From: Flavobacteriia bacterium
GTDB lineage: Bacteria > Bacteroidota > Bacteroidia > Flavobacteriales_D > Crocinitomicaceae
Length of the DNA: 37,608 bases
Assembly (NCBI GenBank): GCA_947464135.1
Contig: CANHVK010000015.1
Location: 1-37,608 of the forward strand
Direction of reading: 5' to 3'
Part shown: in pieces, positions 1-8,152 of the stretch
How positions within the stretch are numbered: the stretch's first letter is position 1
Layout of the letters: every line of letters begins with the position of its first letter
Notes under the pieces: generated by a model
Told to the model about the DNA's origin: nothing
Databases searched by the model: none
What the model saw: only the letters and a program-made list of their open reading frames with translations
Position numbers and translations under genes: made by a program

Positions 1-1
1 A

Positions 2-724
2 ACTTTACGTAAAAGTAAAACCAATAAAAATTTAATTGTAAAGGAACTAAAAGACGAAAAATCATTTGATGATCAGGCTATTAAAATAGACTCATTTATA
101 CTTGCTTATGGAAAAGTAGCAAGTTCACTTGATTATTCTAAATCAGATGGAACTTTTATCCATGTGGATGCACATTTAGATGAAAAAGACCATTTTTTAC
201 TTGTTGAAGAGGAATTTGAAAACCCTGTTTCAAATGAAAAAGGGACCAAAAAATATTACTTTCAAAAAGATAAAATTTTCAAGACTGTTGAAGAATTTCT
301 TGAAAAAGAAATATATAAAATTAGAGTATCTTATTATGCTCCTAATGGAACTTGCTTAAAAACAAAAGAAAACACTGCAACTGATGCCTTTACTATTAAT
401 AAAAAGAATTATGTAGCTGTTCCTAAATACGTATGTAATTTTGATAAAGCACTTCGAGTTTTAAATCAACAAAAAGAATTTAGAATTACTTTTCAAGGAT
501 TTGTTAAAGCGAAAGAAGGAGAATATATGATAGTAGGTGCTCCAGGAAAAGATGCTTTTACAAGTGCATTACGAGTTTCTTTACAAGATCCATTCATTCA
601 AGAAATTAAAAAAGATGAAGTTAGCTTCCTAAATGGAACAATCTATTTATCTTTTGAGAAAATTCGTGAAACCAATGGATTTACCTATCAACGATTGATT
701 AAGGGTTCTTGGGAGAAACTATAA
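2..724 (+). CDS. Unknown protein, 5' end cut by window edge
   Basis: The reading frame is open from base 2 to the TAA at 722-724 with no in-frame ATG, so the true start lies left of the window and only the last 240 residues are visible. A GTG at 164 gives a 186-residue frame, but coding sequence clearly continues upstream of it. The protein is lysine-rich and hydrophilic with no membrane segment in the visible part. The C-terminal half has alternating hydrophobic stretches that suggest beta structure. I do not recognise a family or a catalytic motif, and there is no gene context to the left. The gene is followed by a palindromic repeat and converges on kbl. Confidence 0.75.
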   Translation, partial: TLRKSKTNKNLIVKELKDEKSFDDQAIKIDSFILAYGKVASSLDYSKSDGTFIHVDAHLDEKDHFLLVEEEFENPVSNEKGTKKYYFQKDKIFKTVEEFLEKEIYKIRVSYYAPNGTCLKTKENTATDAFTINKKNYVAVPKYVCNFDKALRVLNQQKEFRITFQGFVKAKEGEYMIVGAPGKDAFTSALRVSLQDPFIQEIKKDEVSFLNGTIYLSFEKIRETNGFTYQRLIKGSWEKL

Positions 725-733
725 GAATTAAAA

Positions 734-812
734 TTCCTCCCTTGAGGATGAATTAAAGGAGGTGATATATTAAATACGTCACCTCCCCTGCCCATCCTCA
801 AGTAGGGAAGAA
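734..812. repeat. Nested palindromic intergenic repeat
   Basis: Two nested inverted repeats fill the gap between two convergent genes. The outer arms are 734-750 (contains CCCTTGAGGATG) and 793-812 (contains CATCCTCAAG). The inner arms are GGAGGTGA at 758-765 and TCACCTCC at 779-786, perfectly complementary. A related element with TCACCTCCC and CCCTCCTCAAGGAGGG lies at 14214-14244. This looks like a dispersed REP-like element that could also act as a transcription end for both genes. Confidence 0.7.
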
Positions 813-820
813 ACTATAAA

Positions 821-2011
821 TTATTCGATTACTTTTAATTCCTTACCAACTTTGATAAAAGCTGCGATTGCTTTATCTAAATCAGCGATTGTATGTGCAG
901 CAGAAATTTGTGTTCTAATGCGTGCAGCACCTTTCGCTACAACAGGATAAAAGAAACCTATCGCATATACCCCTTCTTGTAATAATTTATCTGCAAATTG
1001 TTGAGAAAGTGCAGCATCATATAACATAATAGGCACAATTGGAGAATCACCTGGTTTGATATCAAATCCTGCAGCAATGATTCTTTCTTTGAAATATTTT
1101 GTGTTTTCCTCTAGACGATCTCTTAATTCAGTTGTCGAACTTAAAATATCAAACACTTTAATTGATGCACCAACAATAGCTGGAGACAACGAGTTTGAAA
1201 ATAAATACGGACGAGAACGTTGACGTAAAATTTCGATGATTTCTTTTTTACCAGTAGTATAACCACCCATCGCTCCTCCTAATGCTTTCCCTAAAGTTCC
1301 TGTGATAATATCTACACGATTCATTACGTTACAGTATTCTGGAACACCACGACCTGTTTTACCAATAAATCCAGCAGAGTGACATTCATCCGTCATAACC
1401 AATGCATCGTATTTATCTGCTAAATCACAAATTTGGTCTAATTTAGCGATGTCACCATCCATAGAAAATACACCATCAGTCACGATGATTTTAAAACGAG
1501 CATCTTTGGCAGCAATCAATTGTGCTTCTAAATCAGCCATATCAGAGTGCTTATAACGGAAACGTTTTGCTTTACATAAACGAATACCATCGATAATTGA
1601 CGCGTGATTCAATTCATCTGAAATTATTGCATCTTCCTCTGTAAATAAAGGTTCAAAAACACCCCCATTTGCATCAAATGCTGCAGCATACAAAATAGTA
1701 TCTTCCGTACCATAGAAATCAGCAATCTTACGTTCTAATGTCTTGTGAATATCTTGAGTACCACAAATAAAACGAACTGAAGACATTCCATATCCGTGGG
1801 TATCTAATGCGTCTTTTGCTCCTTTTACAACTTCAGGATGAGAAGATAATCCTAAATAGTTATTAGCACACATAATTACTACCTCATCTCCTGATGAAAC
1901 TGTTACTCGAGCTCCTTGCGGTGAAGTAATAATTCTTTCTCTTTTGAAGATACCTGCTTCCTCAATATTTTTTAATTCTGTCGATAGAAAATCTTTGATT
2001 TTTCCGTACAT
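821..2011 (-). CDS. kbl: Glycine C-acetyltransferase (2-amino-3-ketobutyrate CoA ligase)
   Basis: A PLP enzyme of the alpha-oxoamine synthase family that cleaves 2-amino-3-ketobutyrate with CoA into glycine and acetyl-CoA, the second step of threonine breakdown through threonine dehydrogenase. The 396-residue length matches the family. The Schiff-base lysine is K242 in [10 protein letters not shown]. The cofactor-ring aspartate is in TDECHSAG (D208), and the N-terminal [13 protein letters not shown] and [14 protein letters not shown] motifs are intact. It is cytosolic, with no signal peptide. It is transcribed alone and divergently from the chemoreceptor gene, with a 105-bp gap. A one-mismatch -7 element (TACCTTTA on the minus strand, 2032-2039) precedes it. 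No threonine dehydrogenase gene is in the window. 8-amino-7-oxononanoate synthase is the main alternative, but the sequence fits Kbl much better. Confidence 0.95.
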   Translation of the reverse strand: MYGKIKDFLSTELKNIEEAGIFKRERIITSPQGARVTVSSGDEVVIMCANNYLGLSSHPEVVKGAKDALDTHGYGMSSVRFICGTQDIHKTLERKIADFYGTEDTILYAAAFDANGGVFEPLFTEEDAIISDELNHASIIDGIRLCKAKRFRYKHSDMADLEAQLIAAKDARFKIIVTDGVFSMDGDIAKLDQICDLADKYDALVMTDECHSAGFIGKTGRGVPEYCNVMNRVDIITGTLGKALGGAMGGYTTGKKEIIEILRQRSRPYLFSNSLSPAIVGASIKVFDILSSTTELRDRLEENTKYFKERIIAAGFDIKPGDSPIVPIMLYDAALSQQFADKLLQEGVYAIGFFYPVVAKGAARIRTQISAAHTIADLDKAIAAFIKVGKELKVIE

Positions 2012-2089
2012 AATGTTTTAATTTAGCATTGTAAAGGTAAGAATTTTTCAAAACTGACACAGGTCATAATTTAAGGCATTTCGATGTTC

Positions 2090-2097
2090 TAAATTTG
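2090..2097 (+). promoter_or_regulatory. Promoter -7 element TAAATTTG (chemoreceptor)
   Basis: Exact match to the Bacteroidota -7 consensus TAnnTTTG, 19 bp upstream of the ATG at 2117. The TTG at 2099 that would lengthen the reading frame falls at or before the expected transcription start, which supports the ATG. Confidence 0.65.
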
Positions 2098-2116
2098 TTT
2101 GACAAAGTTTCAGGTT

Positions 2117-4192
2117 ATGGGTTTATTTTCTTTTAACAACAATCAACATTTAAATTCAATTAAATCAGCAGTAGAACAACTGAAAGAAGGAAATTATTCT
2201 TCTGTTCTAAAGAGTGATGATAATGAATCGAATACAACATATAAAGAAGTGGTTCACTCGATTGAGTCATTACGCAAAGAATTAGCACAAGCAAAAACCA
2301 TCATAGAAGAATTTGCTAAAGGAAATTTCACGCTACCACAAAACATTTCTAAAAATAATTGGACAAACTCGCTCCAAAATCTTTCAGAAAAAATACTCAA
2401 TGAACAAAAAATCATTGCTCAAAAAGAACGAGAAATGGAGACAAAAATGTCTTTGATAGACAAATTATGTATCGTTTCCGAAACTGATTTAAAAGGATAC
2501 ATCACCTATGTCAATGATAAATTTTGTGAAGAAGCTAAATATACCCGTGAAGAATTAATAGGGCAAAATCATAACATTGTTCGACATGCTGATATGCCAA
2601 AAGAAGCCTTTAAACAATTGTGGCAAACCGTTGGAAATGGACAAATTTTTAATGCTCCTGTAAAAAACAGAAGAAAAGATGGAACACCATATTATGTAAA
2701 TGCAGCAATAGGACCTGTTTTAGATGAAAATGGAAAGCCTCAAAAATATATCGGAATTCGTTACGACCTTACTGAAGAAACCTACCAACGATTAGAAGCA
2801 CAAGGAATTGTTCGCGCTATAGATGCTTCTTTTACCTATGCGACTTTTGATAAAAATGGAACAATTCTACAGGTTAACGAACAATTTGCAAAAATTCTGA
2901 AATACAAACCAACCGAATTAATCGGTAAAAGCCATCGAAATTTAGTTAAATCAGAAATTGCAAATTCGGTAGAATATATTCAATCTTGGAAATCGTTGAA
3001 TGAAGGGGCGGCGCATCAAAATAACTATCAACTTCAAACATCAGACAATCAATCAATATGGATACAAGGAGTTTACTCTTCTATCAAAGATGAAATGGGG
3101 CGCATTGAAAAAATCATTATGGTTGGAATGGATGTAAGCGACTCAACTGAAGCAGCCAATGAAACCAAGCGAGCAACAAAAGAAGCAATACGAGTTTTAG
3201 ATGGCTTGTCAAAAGGTAATTATTCCGAACGATTTGCAATTAAAACGAATCCTGAACTTGAAATTCTCGGAAATTCTCTAAATCATACCGTTGATGAATT
3301 AAAAATTAAAACACAAAACGACGAAGAAAATAAAAAAGCAGTTGTAGAAATTAGTCGGGTAATTAATGCAATGGCCGAAGGTGACTTAACGCAACGCTAC
3401 ACTATTGATTCTCGAGACGATTTACAAAAAATGGGAAATGCTTTTAACAGAACAATTTCGATTTTTAATAACCTAATCAACCAAGTAAAAGAAAATGTAG
3501 TTCGAATTGCAGAAGCAGGAAATCAAATGTCACATTCTGCTGTTCAATTATCGGAAGGAGCGACGAATCAAGCAAGTTCTGTGGAAGAAATATCTGCGTC
3601 CATGGAAGAAATGACAGCTAATATTCAACAAAACACAAGCAATTCAAAACAAACAGAAAGAATATCCACTAAAGCAGCAAATGATGCTACAAAAAGTAAA
3701 GAATCTGTTGATGAAACAGTTAGTTCAATGCAATTAATTGCTTCTAAAATTTCTATTATCGGAGAAATTTCAAGACAAACGAACTTATTAGCACTGAATG
3801 CAGCAGTAGAAGCAGCAAGAGCTGGTGAACACGGTCGTGGATTCTCGGTAGTGGCAGCAGAAGTAAGAAAACTAGCAGAAAGAAGTCAATTAGCTGCATC
3901 AGAAATTGACCAAGTATCTAATAAAAGTGTGGAAATTGCAAAACGTTCAGGAGTAATGCTTACCGAAATGACTCCTGAAATACAAAGAACCTCGGACTTG
4001 ATACAAGAAATTACCGCATCAAGTGCAGAACAAAGTTTGAGTGCAGAACAAATAAATAATGCAATTCAAACTCTGAATTTTGTTGTTCAAGAAAATGCAG
4101 CTACCGCTGAAGAAATGGCAGCCAACGCAGAAGAATTAAATGCACAAGCTGAAGAATTGAATAGTGCAGTTGACTTCTTTAAAACAACTTAA
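2117..4192 (+). CDS. Soluble PAS-PAS methyl-accepting chemotaxis protein, Aer-like
   Basis: A chemoreceptor of 691 residues. In order: an N-terminal helical stretch, an Aer-type PAS domain (about 115-225, with [16 protein letters not shown] and [13 protein letters not shown], as in flavin-binding Aer sensors), a second PAS (about 233-343), HAMP-like helices (about 352-450) and a signalling coiled coil. The hairpin tip around 560-600 carries [18 protein letters not shown] and [19 protein letters not shown] see no membrane segment, so the receptor should be cytosolic and sense an internal cue such as redox state. It ends in FKTT without the CheR-tethering pentapeptide. No che genes are nearby. 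It converges on the EamA gene with one base between stops. The start was chosen because a TAnnTTTG element overlaps the upstream TTG. Confidence 0.92.
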   Translation: MGLFSFNNNQHLNSIKSAVEQLKEGNYSSVLKSDDNESNTTYKEVVHSIESLRKELAQAKTIIEEFAKGNFTLPQNISKNNWTNSLQNLSEKILNEQKIIAQKEREMETKMSLIDKLCIVSETDLKGYITYVNDKFCEEAKYTREELIGQNHNIVRHADMPKEAFKQLWQTVGNGQIFNAPVKNRRKDGTPYYVNAAIGPVLDENGKPQKYIGIRYDLTEETYQRLEAQGIVRAIDASFTYATFDKNGTILQVNEQFAKILKYKPTELIGKSHRNLVKSEIANSVEYIQSWKSLNEGAAHQNNYQLQTSDNQSIWIQGVYSSIKDEMGRIEKIIMVGMDVSDSTEAANETKRATKEAIRVLDGLSKGNYSERFAIKTNPELEILGNSLNHTVDELKIKTQNDEENKKAVVEISRVINAMAEGDLTQRYTIDSRDDLQKMGNAFNRTISIFNNLINQVKENVVRIAEAGNQMSHSAVQLSEGATNQASSVEEISASMEEMTANIQQNTSNSKQTERISTKAANDATKSKESVDETVSSMQLIASKISIIGEISRQTNLLALNAAVEAARAGEHGRGFSVVAAEVRKLAERSQLAASEIDQVSNKSVEIAKRSGVMLTEMTPEIQRTSDLIQEITASSAEQSLSAEQINNAIQTLNFVVQENAATAEEMAANAEELNAQAEELNSAVDFFKTT

Positions 4193-4193
4193 A

Positions 4194-5087
4194 TCAGCCT
4201 TTTTTATTTACAAGATAGATTCCACTTAATATGATAATCATTGCGACGATTTGCAAAAAGTGAATTTGTTCACCGAATTGAGTACCAATTAAAACTGCAA
4301 CAATCGGAATGATGTAGCTAACACTCGTTGAAAAAATGGTAGAAGAAATCGCTATTAATTTATTAAATAAAAACAAAGCCACCGCAGTACCAACGATACT
4401 CAAAATAGAAATAAAAAATAACCCCTCTAATGCTTTTGGATTGGCTTGAAGAACTTGATAAGTACCTGCAAAAAATGTAATGAATAAGGAAGGAAGAATA
4501 GAAGTTGCAAAAGAAAGTGAAGCTATTTCCATCGCTGAATAATTCGTAAGTTTAAATTTTATCGTATTAATTGAAATACCATAACATATGGTTGCAAGCA
4601 CAACAGAAATAATATGTTGTAAATTACCAGAAAATGAAACAGTATTACCAAATAAAATCAGTAAATAAACTCCAACAAAAGCAATAGACAATCCCAATAT
4701 TTGAAATGATTTAATATATTGTTTAAAGAAATAAACACCTATCAAAACTGTAAAAACAGGCGTTAGACTATCGATAATGGCAGTCAACCCAGAAGACAAA
4801 CCTTCTTCAGCATAAGTAAATAATAATGCAGGAAAAAAATTACCGAAATACCCCACAATTAAAAAGTACAACCAATCTTTTTTGCTTTGAACTTTTTTGA
4901 TGTTTAATATAATTAATGGCAATAAAACAATACCAGCAATGACAATACGAAGCACACCAACCTGAAGCGATGAAAATATTGGAGTACCATCCAAGGAATG
5001 CATCCCTCGTTTCATCAAAATAAACGAACTGCCCCAAATAAAGCTTAATAAAATAAGATAAAACCAGGCTTGCGTTTTTTGATTCAT
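4194..5087 (-). CDS. EamA/DMT-family transporter
   Basis: A 297-residue inner-membrane protein with about ten hydrophobic segments in two similar halves, as in the drug/metabolite transporter superfamily (two EamA repeats). The first repeat begins with LILLSFIWGSSFILMKRG, whose WGSSF motif is typical of EamA proteins. Substrate cannot be told from sequence; family members export amino acids, nucleobases or other metabolites. It is divergent from the ThrE-type exporter with 53 bp between start codons, so an amino-acid or metabolite efflux role for the pair is a reasonable guess only. Its own -7 element lies 4 bp before the ATG. Confidence 0.9.
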   Translation of the reverse strand: MNQKTQAWFYLILLSFIWGSSFILMKRGMHSLDGTPIFSSLQVGVLRIVIAGIVLLPLIILNIKKVQSKKDWLYFLIVGYFGNFFPALLFTYAEEGLSSGLTAIIDSLTPVFTVLIGVYFFKQYIKSFQILGLSIAFVGVYLLILFGNTVSFSGNLQHIISVVLATICYGISINTIKFKLTNYSAMEIASLSFATSILPSLFITFFAGTYQVLQANPKALEGLFFISILSIVGTAVALFLFNKLIAISSTIFSTSVSYIIPIVAVLIGTQFGEQIHFLQIVAMIIILSGIYLVNKKG

Positions 5088-5091
5088 AAGC

Positions 5092-5099
5092 CAAAGGTA
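5092..5099 (-). promoter_or_regulatory. Promoter -7 element TACCTTTG (EamA transporter)
   Basis: Exact TAnnTTTG match on the minus strand, ending only four bases before the ATG at 5087. The transcript should therefore start at or within a base or two of the start codon, that is, be leaderless or nearly so. Confidence 0.6.
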
Positions 5100-5111
5100 G
5101 AAAGAAAAATG

Positions 5112-5119
5112 TAACTTTG
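5112..5119 (+). promoter_or_regulatory. Promoter -7 element TAACTTTG (ThrE-type exporter)
   Basis: Exact TAnnTTTG match, 21 bp before the ATG at 5141. The longest open frame starts with the TTG at 5117-5119, which is the end of this element, so that start is unlikely. Confidence 0.65.
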
Positions 5120-5140
5120 ATTTACGCTTTTAAACACATT

Positions 5141-6340
5141 ATGGCAAAAGACGAAACCTTAAATTTTATACTTCAAAGTGCAAAATTACTTCACGAAAAT
5201 GGTCTCCCTACTCACCGATTAGAAGAACGAATGAATGAAGTATGTAAAGCATTACATATAGAAAGCCAGTTTTTCTCTACACCAGGGTCCATATTTGCGA
5301 GTATTAAGATTGACGAAGTAGCACATTCTCATATGATTAAAGTTACTGACAATGAACTCAATCTTGAAAAAATTGACCTCATCGAACATGCCATCAAGAA
5401 AGTTATTTCAAAAACGATAGTACCTTACGAAGGAATAACTGAATTGAATAAAATTAAAACCCTTAAAAATCGCTATTCAGCAAAAATTTCCATTATTTTT
5501 ATGGGTATTTCAACTGCAGCGGCAGCTTGTGTTTTTGGTGGGGAACTTCCGGCAATATTAAGCGCATTAATCATAGGTCTTGGCATCGGAAGTCTTGGGT
5601 TGTTATTGCGATATATCCCACAATTAGACAAAGTATATGCCTTGTTAGCAGCTGTTTGGGCGGTACTCGTTTCAGGTATCTTCAATAGTTATTTTAAAGA
5701 TTTTCAACTAGATATTGCTACCATTTGTGGATTAATCTTACTAATTCCAGGATTCACTTTTACTGTCTCTGTAACAGAAATGGTGAATAATCATCTCATA
5801 GCAGGATTGAGTCGTTTTGCTACTGCTTTTATCACTTTTGTCATGTTAGCGATTGGAATTGGAGTGGGCGAATCAATCATTTTAAAATTGCATCTGACGA
5901 ATGGCACCAATAATTGGGGAACATTACCTTTTTGGAAAGAATGGATTGCTTTAATTTTTGTCCCGTTGGGGTTTGTAGTATTGTTTAAAGCAAAACCAAA
6001 AGACTTTTGGTGGATATTAATTAGTTGTTGGATTTCGTATTTTTCATTTAAAATCGGAAATCAATTCACATCTAATACTACGGCTGTATTTCTTGCTTCA
6101 CTAATGTTAGGAATAGTAAGTAATCTATTTTCACTAAAAACAAAACGCAACCCTTCGGTAATGTTAGTACCCGGTATGATTTTGTTAGTACCTGGTTCTC
6201 TTGGCTTTTTAAGCATTTCAAAATTAGTTGAAAGCGATGTGGTGGCAGGAATTCAAATAGCAATCAATATGCTAACTACTTCTATGGCATTGGTATTGGG
6301 AATTATATTTTCGAATGTATTTGTTAGAAATAAAAATTAA
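5141..6340 (+). CDS. Threonine/serine exporter family protein (ThrE)
   Basis: A 399-residue membrane protein of the ThrE family (DUF1212 followed by the DUF3815-like half in one chain). The cytosolic N-terminal part (residues 1-120) has the typical LLHENGLPTHRLEERM and STPGSIFASI motifs. It is followed by about ten membrane segments in two five-segment halves (about 120-255 and 265-395). Family members export threonine and serine by proton antiport; the actual substrate here is inferred. The start is the ATG after the promoter element, giving MAKDETLNF. The stop codon shares bases with the stop of the convergent glycosyltransferase gene (4-bp overlap), leaving no room for a terminator between the genes. 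Confidence 0.88.
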   Translation: MAKDETLNFILQSAKLLHENGLPTHRLEERMNEVCKALHIESQFFSTPGSIFASIKIDEVAHSHMIKVTDNELNLEKIDLIEHAIKKVISKTIVPYEGITELNKIKTLKNRYSAKISIIFMGISTAAAACVFGGELPAILSALIIGLGIGSLGLLLRYIPQLDKVYALLAAVWAVLVSGIFNSYFKDFQLDIATICGLILLIPGFTFTVSVTEMVNNHLIAGLSRFATAFITFVMLAIGIGVGESIILKLHLTNGTNNWGTLPFWKEWIALIFVPLGFVVLFKAKPKDFWWILISCWISYFSFKIGNQFTSNTTAVFLASLMLGIVSNLFSLKTKRNPSVMLVPGMILLVPGSLGFLSISKLVESDVVAGIQIAINMLTTSMALVLGIIFSNVFVRNKN

Positions 6341-7206
6341 ATCTGCTCGAAATTCTTGTACCTGATATCAATTCCTAAATATTTTCTGCAAAATCGTTTA
6401 AATTTATCTTTCGTTTTTTCTTTATTGAAGGAAATATCGTAATCAAATTTCCAATTTTTAGTTTTAATTCTATCCTGCATAACTTCTGGATGCGTTTCAT
6501 TGAAAATAGCCAAAGAATCAATATTTTCACTATAATTAAACTCTATTACTTTTTTTACATTTTCTTCCATCCAAATATCATCATGCCACATTCTATGAAA
6601 AGATTCTTGTTTTAACTGCATTTTTTCAGGTGGTTTTACCCAACCATAATGATACATCCAAGCATCTATTCTTTTTACTTTTAGTTTTTCATTAGGTAAT
6701 TTTCTAAATCCTTGCGCATCACGGTATGAAAAAATATCTTTTCGATTACGAATAACCCTAATTTCATCTGGATACCAACTAATAGAAGTACCTACATAAT
6801 CATAAGATCCATAAAAATGTAGGTAATTAAATAAAAGACCTTCTACTTTTTTATCGTCCTTATACTGTAACATTGCTTGTTTTATGACAGGAATATACTT
6901 TTCATGTAACACCTCATCACCTTGAATATAAAATGACCAATCAGCATCTGCAGCTATTGCATCAAAAGCTTTATCAGTTTCTAAAGCTAAAGTTCGACCG
7001 CCCTCTCTAACGGAATCATCCCAAATAGTTTCAATAATTCTCACTTTTGGATCAATACCCTTAATGAGTTGAAGTGTTTCATCTTCTGAATTTCCAACAG
7101 CAACAACTACTTCATCACATAATGGTAAAATTGAACGAATTGCTTCAACAATAGGATAGTCGTATTTTATTGCGTTTCTAATAAAAGTGAATCCACTTAC
7201 TTTCAT
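6337..7206 (-). CDS. Glycosyltransferase family 2-like protein
   Basis: A 289-residue soluble protein resembling GT-A fold family 2 glycosyltransferases. The start MKVSGFTFIRNA, the early beta-strand VVVAVGNSEDET and the acidic motif YIQGDEVLHE near residues 94-102 (in place of the usual DxD that binds the metal-sugar nucleotide) support this. The C-terminal region after residue 150 is rich in Trp, Tyr and His and may form the acceptor site. It stands alone, without neighbouring sugar-nucleotide or polymerase genes, so acceptor and donor are unknown. Similar proteins are often annotated only as 'glycosyltransferase family protein' in Bacteroidota. A TATTTTTG promoter element lies 19 bp upstream. 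Confidence 0.72.
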   Translation of the reverse strand: MKVSGFTFIRNAIKYDYPIVEAIRSILPLCDEVVVAVGNSEDETLQLIKGIDPKVRIIETIWDDSVREGGRTLALETDKAFDAIAADADWSFYIQGDEVLHEKYIPVIKQAMLQYKDDKKVEGLLFNYLHFYGSYDYVGTSISWYPDEIRVIRNRKDIFSYRDAQGFRKLPNEKLKVKRIDAWMYHYGWVKPPEKMQLKQESFHRMWHDDIWMEENVKKVIEFNYSENIDSLAIFNETHPEVMQDRIKTKNWKFDYDISFNKEKTKDKFKRFCRKYLGIDIRYKNFEQI

Positions 7207-7225
7207 AAAATTTCAATTATTTTAA

Positions 7226-7233
7226 CAAAAATA
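7226..7233 (-). promoter_or_regulatory. Promoter -7 element TATTTTTG (glycosyltransferase)
   Basis: Exact TAnnTTTG match on the minus strand, 19 bp before the ATG at 7206. A TTG lies 21 bp further upstream on the same strand, a spacing compatible with the -33 element. Confidence 0.6.
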
Positions 7234-7239
7234 TATAAC

Positions 7240-7247
7240 CATATTTG
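7240..7247 (+). promoter_or_regulatory. Possible -7 element CATATTTG (cysteine-repeat lipoprotein)
   Basis: One mismatch to TAnnTTTG, 43 bp upstream of the ATG at 7291. Weak on its own, but it is the only candidate in the short divergent gap. Confidence 0.35.
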
Positions 7248-7290
7248 TTATTTACAACCTAAGATGTTAATTTTAATAAAACTTATGAAT

Positions 7291-7911
7291 ATGAAAAACT
7301 GGACTATTGTATTTTTAACTGCATTTTCTTTTTTATTTTTCTCTTGTGAAAAATTTAATTTCGATACACCTGATGGTTCAGGAAATGGTGGTAATTCAGG
7401 AAATGGAAAAGACACGGTTTACACTGAAGTAAAAGCTGAATTCATCAAAGATTGTACCGGCTCTTATTTACGTATGGATGGTAACGATTATAAAATCTGC
7501 AATACTGAAAATACAGCTTCATATGAGCATAATGATGTGATTTATGCATCCATTCAAAAAGTGAAAGAATGCACTGCTACTTCAACATATATTATGACTT
7601 GTAAAATGTACCATGCATTTGTTGCTACTATTGAAGTGAGAAAAAGTCAATTGCTTTACAGACCAACAAAAGAAATTACAGTAACTACACAAAAAATGAA
7701 AGTAGTGAAAGATTGTTCTGGAACTTACATCCAACACGATAATGTTGACTACCAAGTTTGTAACAAAGATATATTAGCGAAATATAAAGATGGAGATTGG
7801 CTCATTGCTAGTTTTTATAAATTAAAGGAATGTACTGAAAAAGGAGACCAAGCAGTTTGTATGCTTTACCATGAAAATAAAGGTTGGGTGAAAGTATATG
7901 ATATTCAATAA
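7291..7911 (+). CDS. Lipoprotein with a tandem four-cysteine repeat
   Basis: A 206-residue lipoprotein. The signal peptide ends in FLFFSC, giving a lipidated C19, followed by a Gly/Asn-rich linker (28-40). The mature part is two copies of one unit, about 47-117 and 135-203, each with four cysteines at matching spacing: C55, C70, C94, C104 and C142, C157, C181, C190. Shared motifs are KDC(T/S)G, the Cys-Asn pair, the K-E-C-T block and M(Y/L)YH. The even cysteine count suggests two disulphides per unit. I do not recognise the family or a function. Upstream ATGs at 7264 and 7285 are in frame, but the ATG at 7291 gives the clean signal peptide MKNWTIVFLTAFSF. It converges on the bd-like oxidase operon. 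Confidence 0.8.
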   Translation: MKNWTIVFLTAFSFLFFSCEKFNFDTPDGSGNGGNSGNGKDTVYTEVKAEFIKDCTGSYLRMDGNDYKICNTENTASYEHNDVIYASIQKVKECTATSTYIMTCKMYHAFVATIEVRKSQLLYRPTKEITVTTQKMKVVKDCSGTYIQHDNVDYQVCNKDILAKYKDGDWLIASFYKLKECTEKGDQAVCMLYHENKGWVKVYDIQ

Positions 7912-7922
7912 ATTTTAAAACA

Positions 7923-7955
7923 GCAAGGGCCATCTCCATCGGAAATAGCCCTTGC
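7923..7955. terminator. Hairpin terminator between convergent genes
   Basis: Perfect 8-bp stem GCAAGGGC (7923-7930) / GCCCTTGC (7948-7955) with a 17-base loop. On the minus strand the stem is followed by TGTTTT, so it probably ends the oxidase operon. No T-run follows on the plus strand. Confidence 0.6.
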
Positions 7956-7983
7956 ATCAGTCATCGTTAACTTAAACCAAAAT

Positions 7984-8145
7984 CTAAAACAAGCCTTTGA
8001 TAAACTGATAATCCTTTTGGGATTTGTTGGGAATGTTAACTACTTCTTTGTCTTTTCCTAACGTTGCTGTTAATACAGCTAAATCAATCAAATAACGTAC
8101 TACAGTAAAAAATAGAACAATGTCAATTAAAATAATCCAGAACAT
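7984..8145 (-). CDS. 53-residue single-span membrane peptide, candidate oxidase small subunit
   Basis: A short ORF below common length cut-offs, starting seven bases after the stop of the upstream cytochrome gene and on the same strand. The protein begins MFWIILIDIVLFFTVVRYLI, a clear membrane segment (residues 2-28), followed by a lysine-rich polar tail ending in FIKGLF. Tight spacing and gene order imply cotranslation with the two haem subunits. Canonical bd oxidases have small one-helix subunits (CydX in Escherichia coli, about 37 residues) encoded just after cydAB, and cbb3 oxidases have CcoQ, so this is a positional and structural analogue. I see no sequence similarity strong enough to call it CydX. 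The operon terminator follows 28 bp downstream. Confidence 0.72.
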   Translation of the reverse strand: MFWIILIDIVLFFTVVRYLIDLAVLTATLGKDKEVVNIPNKSQKDYQFIKGLF

Positions 8146-8152
8146 AAACTTA

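Noticed and set aside
4840-5094. 84-residue minus-strand frame overlapping the EamA gene start
   Set aside because: It is the same DNA as the EamA N-terminus in another frame; the EamA frame has the conserved WGSSF motif.
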